Source: Desulforamulus aquiferis
Lineage (GTDB): Bacteria > Bacillota > Desulfotomaculia > Desulfotomaculales > Desulfotomaculaceae
Length of the DNA stretch: 34,705 nt
Direction: 5' to 3'
NCBI GenBank assembly: GCA_004143605.1
Contig: AWVY01000032.1
Coordinates: forward strand, 107,761-142,465
Shown: piece after piece, positions 1 through 8,074 of the stretch
Layout: each line of letters starts with the position of its first letter
Numbering within the stretch: the first letter of the stretch is position 1
Program-made: the position numbers and the translations under genes
Notes under the pieces: generated by a model
Databases searched by the model: none
What the model was told of the DNA's origin: nothing
Seen by the model: the letters and a program-made list of their open reading frames with translations, nothing else

Positions 1-613
1 GATAATAGTCCTCCCTTTGGCAACTTAGTTTGTTTCTATCATAAATTGGCAGTTCACCTGGCTCAGGTAAGATAACCTTCTCCCTCATGTGACCTACCAC
101 TTCATCCATCAATATTATTACAGGTATACGGAATTTCTCAGCTAAGTTAAAGGCCTTAACCGTCAAATCAAAGGCCTCCCTCACCGAGGATGGGGTTAAG
201 GCAATAATGGGATGATCCCCATGGGTACCCCAGCGGGCTTGCATCACATCACCCTGGCAGGTGCCGTGGCAACTCCTGTGCTGGGTCCTAGTCTCTGGAC
301 ATTCACCACCACGCAGGGTATTTCGGCCATGCAGCGAAGCCAATATTCTCCTGCTTCAGGGAAAAGCCTGGTCCACTGGTGGCGGTCATGCTTTTTGCCC
401 CGGTAAGGGAGGCACCTACCACCGCTGCCATACTGGCAATTTCATCCTCCATCTGAATAAACTTCCCACCCACCTGGGGTAATCTTCTAGCCAGTATTTC
501 AGCAATTTCCGTTGATGGTGTTATGGGGTAGCTGCATAAAAGCTCATACCCGCGTATATAGCTCCTTCGGCACAGGCTTCATTGCCCTGCACTAATCGTG
601 GTTCCTGGCTCAT
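1..613 (-). CDS. 2-oxoacid:ferredoxin oxidoreductase, alpha subunit (partial, runs off left edge)
   Basis: This is the N-terminal part of the pyrimidine-domain (alpha) subunit of a thiamine-dependent 2-oxoacid:ferredoxin oxidoreductase (KorA/VorB type), which oxidises a 2-oxoacid to an acyl-CoA and reduces ferredoxin. Reading in shifting frames gives MSQEPRLVQGNEACAEGA, then PSTEIAEILARRLPQ, then QMEDEIASMAAVVGASLTGA with SGPGFSLKQENIGFA, all typical of the family's first 200 residues. The ATG at 613 follows a run of GGAGG repeats and overlaps the preceding ferredoxin gene by ATGA. At least four single-base shifts are present: near 525-528 (one C missing), 330 (one A missing), 255 (one C missing) and 205 (one extra A). 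The beta and gamma subunits would lie beyond the window. 2-oxoglutarate is favoured as substrate because rocA is next door, but a 2-oxoisovalerate enzyme is possible. Confidence 0.75.
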
Positions 614-851
614 TCCTCCTCCTCCTCCAGGGTTATGGCATAGTCTGGACATAGGCTCTCGCAAATACCACAGCCCACACAATTATCTGACCTGACAGAT
701 TCCACCATCCCTCCATCCCCCAGGCTAGCACACCCTTGGCGCAAAAAGCTATACAGATTCCACATTTTTTACACCAGGCCTGATTAACTACAATACGATG
801 GTTTTTGAGCCTGGGAACCGGAGTATTTCCTTTCACGGTATCAACTCCCAT
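610..851 (-). CDS. 2-oxoacid:ferredoxin oxidoreductase, delta (2x[4Fe-4S] ferredoxin) subunit
   Basis: This is a small ferredoxin subunit of about 80 residues carrying two 4Fe-4S motifs. The first reads CKKCGICIAFC. The second, after a one-base frameshift near 715, reads CVGCGICESLCPDYA, followed by a glutamate-rich tail. It would pass electrons from the oxidoreductase core to free ferredoxin. Its TGA stop overlaps the ATG of the alpha gene (ATGA), so the two are probably translationally coupled. The order delta-alpha matches the common korDABC/vorDBAC arrangement. The start is set at the ATG at 851. An in-frame GTG five codons later (836) is an alternative, and neither has a strong ribosome binding site. 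Confidence 0.75.
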
Positions 852-1010
852 TTCTACACGCCTTATTTTCTAACTATTTTGATAATTATCTCCAGGTTAA
901 CCCTAATGTGTATTTCCGTCAACTTCACTCCTGACCGGGATTTGTTAAACTAATGGTATTTAGGGAACTAATTACAAATTATTATGTATATTCTGATATT
1001 TAGACTTTGT
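852..1010 (-). other. Intergenic region upstream of the ferredoxin oxidoreductase genes
   Basis: This 159-bp AT-rich stretch should hold the promoter of the oxidoreductase operon, since a terminator precedes it. I see no -24/-12 element. A TTGACG about 17 bases before TAACCT is a weak sigma-A candidate and is not called as a promoter. Confidence 0.4.
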
Positions 1011-1043
1011 AAATGAGATGTACCCAGGGGATACATCTCATTT
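1011..1043 (-). terminator. Intrinsic terminator after rocA
   Basis: A perfect 12-bp stem (1011-1022 with 1032-1043) encloses a 9-base loop. It lies 16 bases beyond the rocA stop and before the promoter region of the ferredoxin oxidoreductase genes. A short T-rich tract follows on the minus strand. It separates the sigma-54 operon from the genes to its left. Confidence 0.8.
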
Positions 1044-1058
1044 TTAGCTTAGGTAAAT

Positions 1059-2598
1059 TTAACCGATAATTTCCGAGGTTATTTTCATCTGCAGGAATAG
1101 CCCCAGATAGTCAAAGCCACCAGCCTTGGAACATGTTCCCGACATATTAAAACCACCAAAGGATGAACACCAACCAGGCTCCTGTACATTTACGGTTAAA
1201 GTACAGATTGCCTACATGGAAATCCTCTTTTGCCTTGACAATATTCTCTCTGCTATTGCTGTAAAGGGAGCCTGTTAAGCCATATTCAGTGTTATTTGCC
1301 ACTTCCAGGGCTTCATTAAAATCGCTAACTTTAATCATAGCTAATACAGGTCCAAAGATCTCTTCTTTAGACAATCTGGCATCAGGCGCAATGTCTCTGA
1401 AATGGTAGGTTTAATAAACCAACCAACCTCTCCCAATCTCTCTCCGCCCATAAGCAGCTTACCTTCTTGCTTGCCAATTTCTATATACTCCAGGATTTTT
1501 CCATGGCTCTCTTTTCAATCACGGGGCCCATATTGTAGTTTTCTTCAGGAGATCCCTGATTTAGCTTTTGTGCCAATGCCACTGCTTTCTCAATTACCTG
1601 TTCATATACACTTTCCACAATAATTGCCCGGGAGCAAGCTGAGCATTTTTGTCCCTGGAAGCCAAAGGCGGAGGCTACAATACCCTGGGCCGCCTTATCC
1701 AGGTCAGCAGTCTCGTCTACAATAATTGAGTCCTTACCACCCATTTCAGCAGCCACCCTCTTAATCCATTTCTGTCCGGGGGCAACCTTTGATGCGAGGC
1801 CACTGATGCGTAGACCAATTTCTTTGGAACCAGTAAAATTAATAAAACGAGTCAGTTTATGGCTTACCAAAAAGTCGCCTATGGCACCGCCAGAACCAGG
1901 CAAGTAATTCACAACTCCACCAGGCAGACCAACCTCCTGCAGTAATTCCATAAACTTTGCTGCAATAATTGGTGTGGTGCTGGCAGGTTTGAGAACCACG
2001 GTATTACCTGTAACCACTGAAGCGACGGTCATGCCGGCCATAATGGCCAAGGGAAATTCCAGGGCGGAATTACCAGGCCAACCCCCAGGGGGATATATTT
2101 CATTTGATTGTACTCACCACTAATGGGAACCAAGGCCGGTGGATTTGCATATCTTAACATTTCGTGGGCGTAAAAATTCATAAAGTCTATGGCTTCAGCT
2201 GTATCTGCATCGGCCTCAGCCCAATTTTTCCCTGACTCTAAAATTAACCAGGCTGAAAAATAATGTTTACGCTGCCTCATTAATTCCGCAGCCTTAAATA
2301 AAAAGATGGCCCTTTCTTCAGGAGAAACCTTTGACCAATAGGCAAAGGTGCTATTGGCAGACTCCATGGCTTTTTCAGCCAAAACAAGATCTGCCTTTGA
2401 AGCAAAACCTATCACTTCATTTTCATTGGCCGGATTGGTGGAGGTTATAACTTCATCGGTATATATGGCTTCCCCACCGATATATAATGGATACTTCTTT
2501 CCCAGTTCCTGTCTTACCTGAGCTAACGCTTCTTTAATTGCAGTGGCATTCTCAGGTAGAGAAAAGTTAGTAAAGGGTTCGTTTGCAAATGCCTTCAT
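1059..2598 (-). CDS. rocA: L-glutamate gamma-semialdehyde (1-pyrroline-5-carboxylate) dehydrogenase
   Basis: This enzyme oxidises P5C/glutamate semialdehyde to glutamate with NAD+, the second step of proline catabolism. It follows the Bacillus RocA pattern from end to end: NEPFTNF at the N-terminus, [13 protein letters not shown], the PPWNFP cofactor loop, [16 protein letters not shown], the general-base region AEMGGKDS, the catalytic cysteine region GQKCSACSR, and a C-terminus with [32 protein letters not shown] and the stop at 1059. The implied length of about 515 residues is normal for RocA. The ATG at 2598 has GGGAGG 6 bases upstream. About five one-base frameshifts break the reading (near 2065, 1500, 1400, 1170 and 1155); the one at 2065 is explained by one C missing from CCCC. 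It sits 59 bases after the flavoprotein gene, with no terminator between, so it is probably the last gene of that operon. Confidence 0.93.
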
Positions 2599-2657
2599 GT
2601 GAATCCTCCCATTAAATATTTATTGTTAAGGCTTAGTTTTTTATACCACAGAGGGCT

Positions 2658-3785
2658 CTACATAGAGTTCACCCTGGCAAAACGGGTAAAGTCAAACATA
2701 CTGATAGGCAAGCTGGTTTTTTCACCTAAAATATGCTCGGCCATCAATTTGCCGGTCATGGGGGCAATCATAAATCCATGTCCGGAAAAGCCTGCTGCCA
2801 AGTGGAAACCTTCAACTCCTGGTACACTGCCCAGAATTTGCTGCTTATCAGGTGTCAAATCGTATAAACCGGCCCACTGGCGCACAACCCGCAGGTTAGC
2901 TAGGTGGCAGCAGAAATGTTACCTTGGCAGCCATTTCGTGCAAAAACTGCCAGGTGCCATTATGATATATTCCTTTAATTCATTGGGATCTCCTAGGCCC
3001 ATGATAAAGCTGCCATGGGGTACCTGCTGGCAATAAAGTCCATGATAAAAACTCATCACCATGGGACCCTGCATCATTTCTACCGGCTCGGTCACAAGTA
3101 TTTGGTGCCTTTCCGGGGTAAGGGGTAAATCTATGCCTATGGTCGCTGCCAATTCACGGGAATAGGAACCGGCACAGCAAATAACCGCAGGTGATTCAAT
3201 TACTCCCTTGTTTGTTTCCACACCGCAAATTTTATCCCCTTTTGTAAGGAGCTTAGTGGCCTCGGTGTAGGTTATTATTTCAACCCCAAGCCTTTGGGCC
3301 GCCTGAGCATAGGCATCGGTAGTCTTAAAAGGGTTGCAATGCCCATCCTTAGCACAGAAGGTGGCTCCAAGTAACCCTTGGGTATTTAAGTGGGGTACAA
3401 TTTCTTTGGCCTCTTCAGGTGTCACCCAGCGGGAAGGTATGCCCAGTTGGTGCTGAACCCCCAGATTTTTATGAAACTGCTCCACCATTTTTTCTGTGTA
3501 GGCAAGGAGCAGATAACCCCCCTGCTTAAACTCAATGGAGCCTTCATATTCCAGATCCTCTTCCAAACTTTCAAACATTTCTATGCTATTCTTAGCAAGT
3601 AGGCAGTTGGTCTCTGTTCCAAACTGCATTCTGACCCCGGCGCCACATCTTCCGGTTGCTCCGCTGGTCAGATACTTCTTCTCCAGCAAAACTATGTTTT
3701 TAGCACCCTTTTTAGCCAGGTTATAGGCTATGGCACAGCCAATAACACCGCCACCAATTATCACATAATCTGCCCTTTTAATCAT
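2658..3785 (-). CDS. FAD-dependent amino acid dehydrogenase, DAO/sarcosine-oxidase-beta fold (candidate proline dehydrogenase catalytic subunit)
   Basis: This is a flavoprotein of about 375 residues. It has a Rossmann FAD motif at the very N-terminus (YVIIGGGVIGCAIAYNLA) and the classic DAO-family ending YDLTPDKQQILGSVPG plus AAGFSGHGFMIAPMTGKL. The family includes sarcosine oxidase beta, glycine oxidase, D-amino acid dehydrogenase and the beta subunit of archaeal dye-linked L-proline dehydrogenases. Its gene partners are the usual accessory subunits of multi-subunit versions, and rocA directly downstream points to proline or a related imino acid. The ATG at 3785 is chosen because AGGAGG lies at suitable spacing; a GTG at 3794 is possible. 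The start overlaps the BFD-type gene. Two frameshifts (near 2965 and 2900) interrupt the C-terminal third. The substrate cannot be read from sequence alone. Confidence 0.8.
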
Positions 3786-4065
3786 CTCCTTCACCTCCTG
3801 CCAAAATACCCAGTTTTACTGGTGAAGTAGGCTGGCGAAAGGCGGTAAGGGGAATGTCCTTAACAGCTTTACCTGTAGCCCTGGCCAATTCGTTAACTAT
3901 CAAGGGTGTACAGGTTCTGCCCTGGCAAGGACCCATGCCGACCCGGAGCAATCTTTTAAGCTGCTCCAGGTCGGTGATGCCCTTATCAATATAAGCTCTG
4001 ACTTCATCTAGGGTGATATCTTCACACCTGCAGATAACTGTAAGACTCTCCGAACCCTGGCACAT
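3778..4065 (-). CDS. BFD-type [2Fe-2S] protein, small subunit of amino acid dehydrogenase complex
   Basis: This intact 95-residue protein has a bacterioferritin-associated-ferredoxin-like [2Fe-2S] domain. The four ligands are visible as C12-x-C14 (VICRCEDIT) and C47-x4-C52 (GMGPCQGRTC), the CXC-X32-CX4C spacing of this family. In fused enzymes such as octopine/nopaline or hydroxyproline dehydrogenases, the same domain forms the C-terminus of the alpha chain; here it is a separate gene. It probably relays electrons between the two flavoproteins. It begins 2 bases after the preceding gene's stop and its end overlaps the next start, consistent with co-translation. Confidence 0.85.
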   Translation of the reverse strand: MCQGSESLTVICRCEDITLDEVRAYIDKGITDLEQLKRLLRVGMGPCQGRTCTPLIVNELARATGKAVKDIPLTAFRQPTSPVKLGILAGGEGDD

Positions 4066-4067
4066 AT

Positions 4068-4562
4068 TTACCGCACCTCCTTAACTAAGAAGTGACGGCT
4101 TTCCATCATTAAATTCTTTGGCACTGCCAACCAGACCAGGGCCGTTTTGTCCTGGGCTTTAGTATTTTGTACTTTAACGACCTTAGCGTTTCCCAACTCT
4201 TCCCCAGCTCGATTAACGGCGGTTACAATTTGATTAACCCGTGGCAGGGGTAAAAACTCGTAGGGTATTTTCACTAAAGCTTCACTATCGGAATAGGTAG
4301 CATCCACCACAAATATGGCAAGTCCTGGACAGCGGCTCATACAGGAACCACAGCCATTACATTTATCAAAATCTATTTGTGGACGTTCATTTATATCTGT
4401 AAAGGCTTTAATTGCTCCCCTTTTACAACTGTGGTAGCAGGGATCGCAGGGTATATTTTGAAAGCATTCTGTTATAGCCACCGGACCCTTGGACAGTCGT
4501 TCCTCAGTTGGCATGACCGCTGCAATATCTTCCGGTGTAGGAATGCCGTTTAATGGCAGCAT
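4068..4562 (-). CDS. 4Fe-4S ferredoxin-like subunit of amino acid dehydrogenase complex
   Basis: This intact 164-residue protein carries two cysteine clusters. The first reads CDPCYHSCKRGA and the second reads CNGCGSCMSRCPGLA, the latter a full [4Fe-4S] CxxCxxCxxxCP motif. The first is shorter and may use an additional upstream cysteine (ECFQNIPC). The C-terminal half has no obvious motif. It lies between an HcnB-like flavoprotein and the BFD-type protein. Its likely role is electron transfer out of the dehydrogenase, possibly to ferredoxin or a membrane carrier; this is inference from position and cofactors. Confidence 0.8.
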   Translation of the reverse strand: MLPLNGIPTPEDIAAVMPTEERLSKGPVAITECFQNIPCDPCYHSCKRGAIKAFTDINERPQIDFDKCNGCGSCMSRCPGLAIFVVDATYSDSEALVKIPYEFLPLPRVNQIVTAVNRAGEELGNAKVVKVQNTKAQDKTALVWLAVPKNLMMESRHFLVKEVR

Positions 4563-4580
4563 ATATTTTCACTCCTCCGA

Positions 4581-5657
4581 CTATAGAGCGGCCTGGGCTA
4601 GGCCTTTACGGATTTTTTCGCCCACATGACCAGAGCGCAGTGCCTCCAGTTGCTCTAATACATTTGCCCTGTCCTCATTAAGATCAGGACCCGTATAACC
4701 AAGACTGGAGGCTGAGTTAAGTCCTGCCAGGGCACCCTCCATCATAGCTGCTGATGCCTCTTCAATTCCCGCCACATCACCAGCCACATAAATTCCCGGC
4801 ACAGAGGTTTCCAGACCTTCACTACGAAGGGGAACATTCCCTCCCAGTTCCGGCACAAAGGTCATCTTACACCCTGCTTGCCAAAGGATCTCAGTCAATG
4901 GTGTTAGACCCACTGACAGGCAAATCACATCTGCATCTATTAACCGTTCCGTTCCTGGTATCTGCTGCCAATTATCATCCAGTTGAACAATGGTTGCTCC
5001 CGTAACTTCCCTTTCACCATGGGCACACTTAATAGTATGCCTGGTAAATATAGGAACTCCCGCCCGAACAACCTTAGCCGCATGCACCCAATAGGCTCCA
5101 ATTTTAGGCCCTGCCTCAATAATTCCTGCCACTTCGACCCCCGCCTGGAGAAGCTGATAGCTGACAATAACACCTATGTTACCGGCCCCAACCATCAATA
5201 CTCGATTACCAGGCTTGACACCGAAAACATTTACCAAGGTCTGAACGGCCCCAGCACCATAAACGCCAGGCAAATCATTATTGGGGAAAAGTAAAGACTT
5301 TTCTGCACCACCTGTTGCAACAATAAGGCGTTGCGGCTTAATGGTGGTGATTTTACCTTGCTGCTCTACCGCCAGAACACCGTCCTCATAATAACCCAGG
5401 ACAGTAGCCTCAGCCATTACCACTATTTTTTCATTGGCCATTACTTCATCAGATAGCTCCCGGGCTATGTCAATACCCCTTTCCGAGGCACGCTGCTGCT
5501 TAGAACCGAAAAACCTATGGGTTTGTTTAATTAACTGACCTCCTAGATAATCATTACGGTCAATTAAAACTACTCCTGCACCTAGCCTTGCCGCCTTGAT
5601 TGCTGCCGCTAATCCTGCTGGGCCGCCCCCCACAATTGCTATTTCAGTATGTATCAC
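4581..5657 (-). CDS. HcnB/OoxA-like NAD(P)/FAD-dependent oxidoreductase subunit
   Basis: This intact 358-residue flavoprotein has two dinucleotide-binding folds. An N-terminal GGGPAGLAAAIKAARLG binds FAD, a central VLMVGAGNIGVIVSYQL binds NAD(P) or ADP, and a C-terminal IYVAGDVAGIEEASAAMMEG forms the FAD/NADH family signature. It resembles the alpha chain of hydrogen cyanide synthase, opine oxidase and multi-subunit sarcosine or proline dehydrogenases, where it accepts electrons from the catalytic DAO-fold subunit. The GTG start at 5657 lies inside the end of the 2Fe-2S gene (14-bp overlap). It is one of the few long genes here without a frameshift. Confidence 0.87.
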   Translation of the reverse strand: MIHTEIAIVGGGPAGLAAAIKAARLGAGVVLIDRNDYLGGQLIKQTHRFFGSKQQRASERGIDIARELSDEVMANEKIVVMAEATVLGYYEDGVLAVEQQGKITTIKPQRLIVATGGAEKSLLFPNNDLPGVYGAGAVQTLVNVFGVKPGNRVLMVGAGNIGVIVSYQLLQAGVEVAGIIEAGPKIGAYWVHAAKVVRAGVPIFTRHTIKCAHGEREVTGATIVQLDDNWQQIPGTERLIDADVICLSVGLTPLTEILWQAGCKMTFVPELGGNVPLRSEGLETSVPGIYVAGDVAGIEEASAAMMEGALAGLNSASSLGYTGPDLNEDRANVLEQLEALRSGHVGEKIRKGLAQAAL

Positions 5658-5957
5658 TTGAGTTCACCCTTCCCCTTCTGGTCTCAACAACCATACCTTC
5701 AGCCAGGCGTTCTACACAAACCCTGACATTTGGCTCACCGTTTACCACCATCAAACAGGAAGAACAGTTTCCAATATTGCAGAACAATCCCCTGGGGCGA
5801 TGCAGGTGACCGCTCTCCCTCATTATTCTAATCCCGGCAGCATGAAGTGCGGCGCGATGGTCTCACCTTCGAAACCCTCTATTTCTTTGCCATCATAGGT
5901 AAACCTAATTTTATTGCCAGGCTTAAAGTCTAAAATAGGGTGTTTTATTATGCGCAT
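5644..5957 (-). CDS. HcnA-like [2Fe-2S] ferredoxin-fold subunit of amino acid dehydrogenase complex
   Basis: This is a protein of about 104 residues and the first gene of the operon. After a one-base frameshift near 5848 it reads RPRGLFCNIGNCSSCLMVV and then VRVCVERLAEGM. The cysteines C-x4-C-x2-C plus a downstream C match the plant-type [2Fe-2S] domain (Fer2_4) found as HcnA or as the N-terminus of sarcosine oxidase alpha. The ATG at 5957 has a strong GAGGAGG 8 bases upstream, and a -24/-12 promoter lies 30 bases further upstream. The stop overlaps the following flavoprotein gene. It likely carries electrons within the dehydrogenase complex. Confidence 0.82.
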
Positions 5958-5986
5958 AGGAAATACCTCCTCGTTTAATAGTTACT

Positions 5987-6002
5987 TGCAATATTAATGC
6001 CA
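5987..6002 (-). promoter_or_regulatory. Sigma-54 (-24/-12) promoter of the dehydrogenase-rocA operon
   Basis: On the minus strand the sequence is TGGCATTAATATTGCA, matching the RpoN consensus TGGCAY-N5-TTGCA at every defined base, with the right GG-N10-GC spacing. It lies 30 bases upstream of the first gene of the operon. Two sigma-54 activators are encoded nearby, one of them immediately upstream. Confidence 0.88.
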
Positions 6003-6095
6003 TTTTGTCAGTTGATTGCTATGACTGAGGGAATATTCCTTATAAGCCCTTAATACTGTCACATAATATAATATTTTATACCTTGTAGAAACAAC

Positions 6096-6121
6096 AAAAA
6101 CACGTCTTTAGACGTGTTTTT
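6096..6121 (-). terminator. Intrinsic terminator after the CBS-PAS sigma-54 regulator
   Basis: A perfect 11-bp stem, AAAAACACGTC with GACGTGTTTTT around a TTTA loop, lies 95 bases after the regulator's stop. It carries a T-run on the minus strand. It isolates the dehydrogenase operon, which therefore needs its own promoter. The A/T-rich stem could work in both directions. Confidence 0.8.
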
Positions 6122-6131
6122 GTTTATACTT

Positions 6132-6171
6132 GACGTTCAACATATTGTACAACGTGTCATATTATTGACAC
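6132..6171. promoter_or_regulatory. Candidate upstream activator (enhancer) sites for the sigma-54 promoter
   Basis: The stretch holds GTGTCA-N6-TGACAC (6154-6171) next to a looser dyad with TGACGTT (6131-6137) and AACGTGTCA (6151-6159). It lies 130-185 bases upstream of the -24/-12 element, the usual distance for bacterial enhancer-binding proteins. Which of the two encoded regulators binds is not known. Confidence 0.5.
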
Positions 6172-6216
6172 TCCACAAAATGTATCAAAAATTAATAATG
6201 TCCTTGACATTACCCC

Positions 6217-7942
6217 TTACATTATCCCTAGCTGATGCATTTTATAATATAGTGTACTCCTTGGTATACCCAGCATTCTTGCAGCCTCAGAGCGATTACC
6301 ATTTACTTGTTTTAATGTTCTTACAATCAAATCCCGCTCTGTTTGCTCTGTCACCGAGGCAAGTCCAATGGTAGTTCCTATCTGATCCTGTTGACTTGTT
6401 ACCCTAAGGGAATCAGGTATGGCACTTTCTGGAACTGTATCACCCTCTGACAATATCACCATCCGCTCTATGACATTCTTAAGCTGCCTGATATTTCCTG
6501 GCCAAGAATAGGATAAAAAGGTGGCCATAACCCCTGGTTCCAACTTGGTGATTTGTTTATTATACAGTTGGCTGAATTCCTGCAGGAATAGATACACCAA
6601 CTCAGGAATGTCTTCTCTTCTTTCCCTCAAGGGAGGCAGCTCCAAGGATACTACATTGAGGCGATAATATAAATCCTCTCTAAACTCTCCTTTATTGATC
6701 ATTTCTTCTAAATAACGGTTTGTTGCAGCGATTAAGCGTACATCTACCTTGACAGGCACAGAACCCCCTACCCTGAAAAATATCCCGTCCTGAATTACCC
6801 GAAGAAGTTTAACCTGCATTTCAGGGGGAAGCTCACCTATCTCATCTAAAAATAATGTTCCGCCATCGGATAGTTCAAATATTCCCTGCTTACCCCTTTT
6901 ATCGGCACCTGTGAAGGCACCACCTTCATAGCCAAACATTTCGCTTTCAAAAAGACTTCTTGGTATAGCTGCACAGTTTATTACATTAAAAGGCTTTTCA
7001 TTTCTGGTGCTAGTTTGGTGGATGGCCTTAGCCACCAGCTCTTTACCAGTACCGCTTTCACCCCTGATTAGTACTGCTGCGTTGGTGGTTGCCACCTTTC
7101 TGGCGACATTAATCACTTCCATTAGGCGCCTATGATGCCCTTTAATTGATGCGAAGGGATTTCTGTCGGCAGTAAATTGAATAATCTCCTGCTCTAGCCT
7201 CTGAACCTGATAACTGGCCTGGCTAAGCTTCTGATTTAATTGAACAATTTCTGTAACATCCCTTCGGCCGAAACCCCACCAATAATTTTGGGCCCCAGCC
7301 TTACTGGTGTTGCGTTGATCAAGACATGAGTTCCCTCCACCGGTTGGTGGGGGAGGGATCTTATTTCCTGCCACTCCCTATTGATTCTAGTTATAACCAG
7401 ATTAGAGAAATATTGATTTATTGGCTTACCCAAGATATCGGTGGCTTTAATACCATATAGCGATTCCGCCTGCTATTCCAGGCCAGCACTGTATCATTAG
7501 CATCTACAATACAGATGGCCTCATCCACCGTTTCAACCACTGCATTTAACCTGGCATCGGCCTCGCAAACCTTTAAGGTTAAATCATGGAATACCTGATC
7601 ATAGGAGAGAACACCAAGAACCTTCCCTTCTTTATTGCGGCATACCAATGCATGATACCGCAGCTCAGGAAGGAAGGTTAATATTTCACGGTCTAAATCT
7701 TCTTCATCCAATGATGAAAAATCTCGCCGCATAATTTTACTAACCTTAACATCAGATTCTAAATTGCGATTGATAACTTCTTTCCAAAGCAGAACCCCGA
7801 TAAGTCTGTCCTCTTCTGTAATCAACACCACGGGGCGATTAGGAATACCCTTTTCCCTTACTTCACCAATGGTACTGTTAGGACCGACGGGCAGGAGATC
7901 CCTGTATAACATTTCCTTAACAGTTAGAAATCCCTTATGCAT
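6217..7942 (-). CDS. Sigma-54-dependent regulator, CBS-PAS-AAA+-Fis HTH (PrdR-like)
   Basis: This enhancer-binding protein activates sigma-54 RNA polymerase. The domains in order are a CBS pair (about residues 5-125), a PAS domain (about 135-245), the AAA+ domain and a Fis-type HTH. The AAA+ part shows Walker A GESGTGKE, the sigma-54 contact loop GAFTGA, Walker B GGTLFLDEIGE and the arginine-containing [13 protein letters not shown]. The HTH reads [20 protein letters not shown]. The ATG at 7942 follows GTGGAGATAT at good spacing. Two frameshifts, near 7470 (a G missing) and 7262 (an A missing), split it; the joined protein is about 575 residues. The layout resembles PrdR, the proline-responsive activator of Clostridioides. 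It lies just upstream of the sigma-54 operon and is the best candidate for its activator, sensing an amino acid or nucleotide through CBS/PAS. Confidence 0.9.
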
Positions 7943-8034
7943 ATATCTCCACCCCAGTATCCACAAAAATATTTTAGTTTAAAAGCTTCCAGCTTGTTTA
8001 AGAGAAAGATTTTTGCTTTGTATTTATTATAATC

Positions 8035-8060
8035 AAAAAGTAGGAATACTCCTACTTTTT
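8035..8060 (-). terminator. Intrinsic terminator after the second liv operon
   Basis: A perfect 11-bp stem, AAAAAGTAGGA with TCCTACTTTTT around a 4-base loop, lies 14 bases after the livF stop at 8075. A T-run follows on the minus strand. The downstream regulator gene should therefore have its own promoter in 7943-8034, which I could not place with confidence. Confidence 0.85.
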
Positions 8061-8074
8061 GTTGATACTTTTCA

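Noticed and set aside
212-482. Plus-strand ORFs near the left edge
   Set aside because: They lie opposite the frameshifted 2-oxoacid oxidoreductase alpha gene and have no RBS or recognisable protein features.
1059-2598. rocA as a decayed pseudogene
   Set aside because: All catalytic and C-terminal motifs are conserved across the breaks, and essential genes elsewhere in the window show the same kind of break, so sequencing error is the better explanation.
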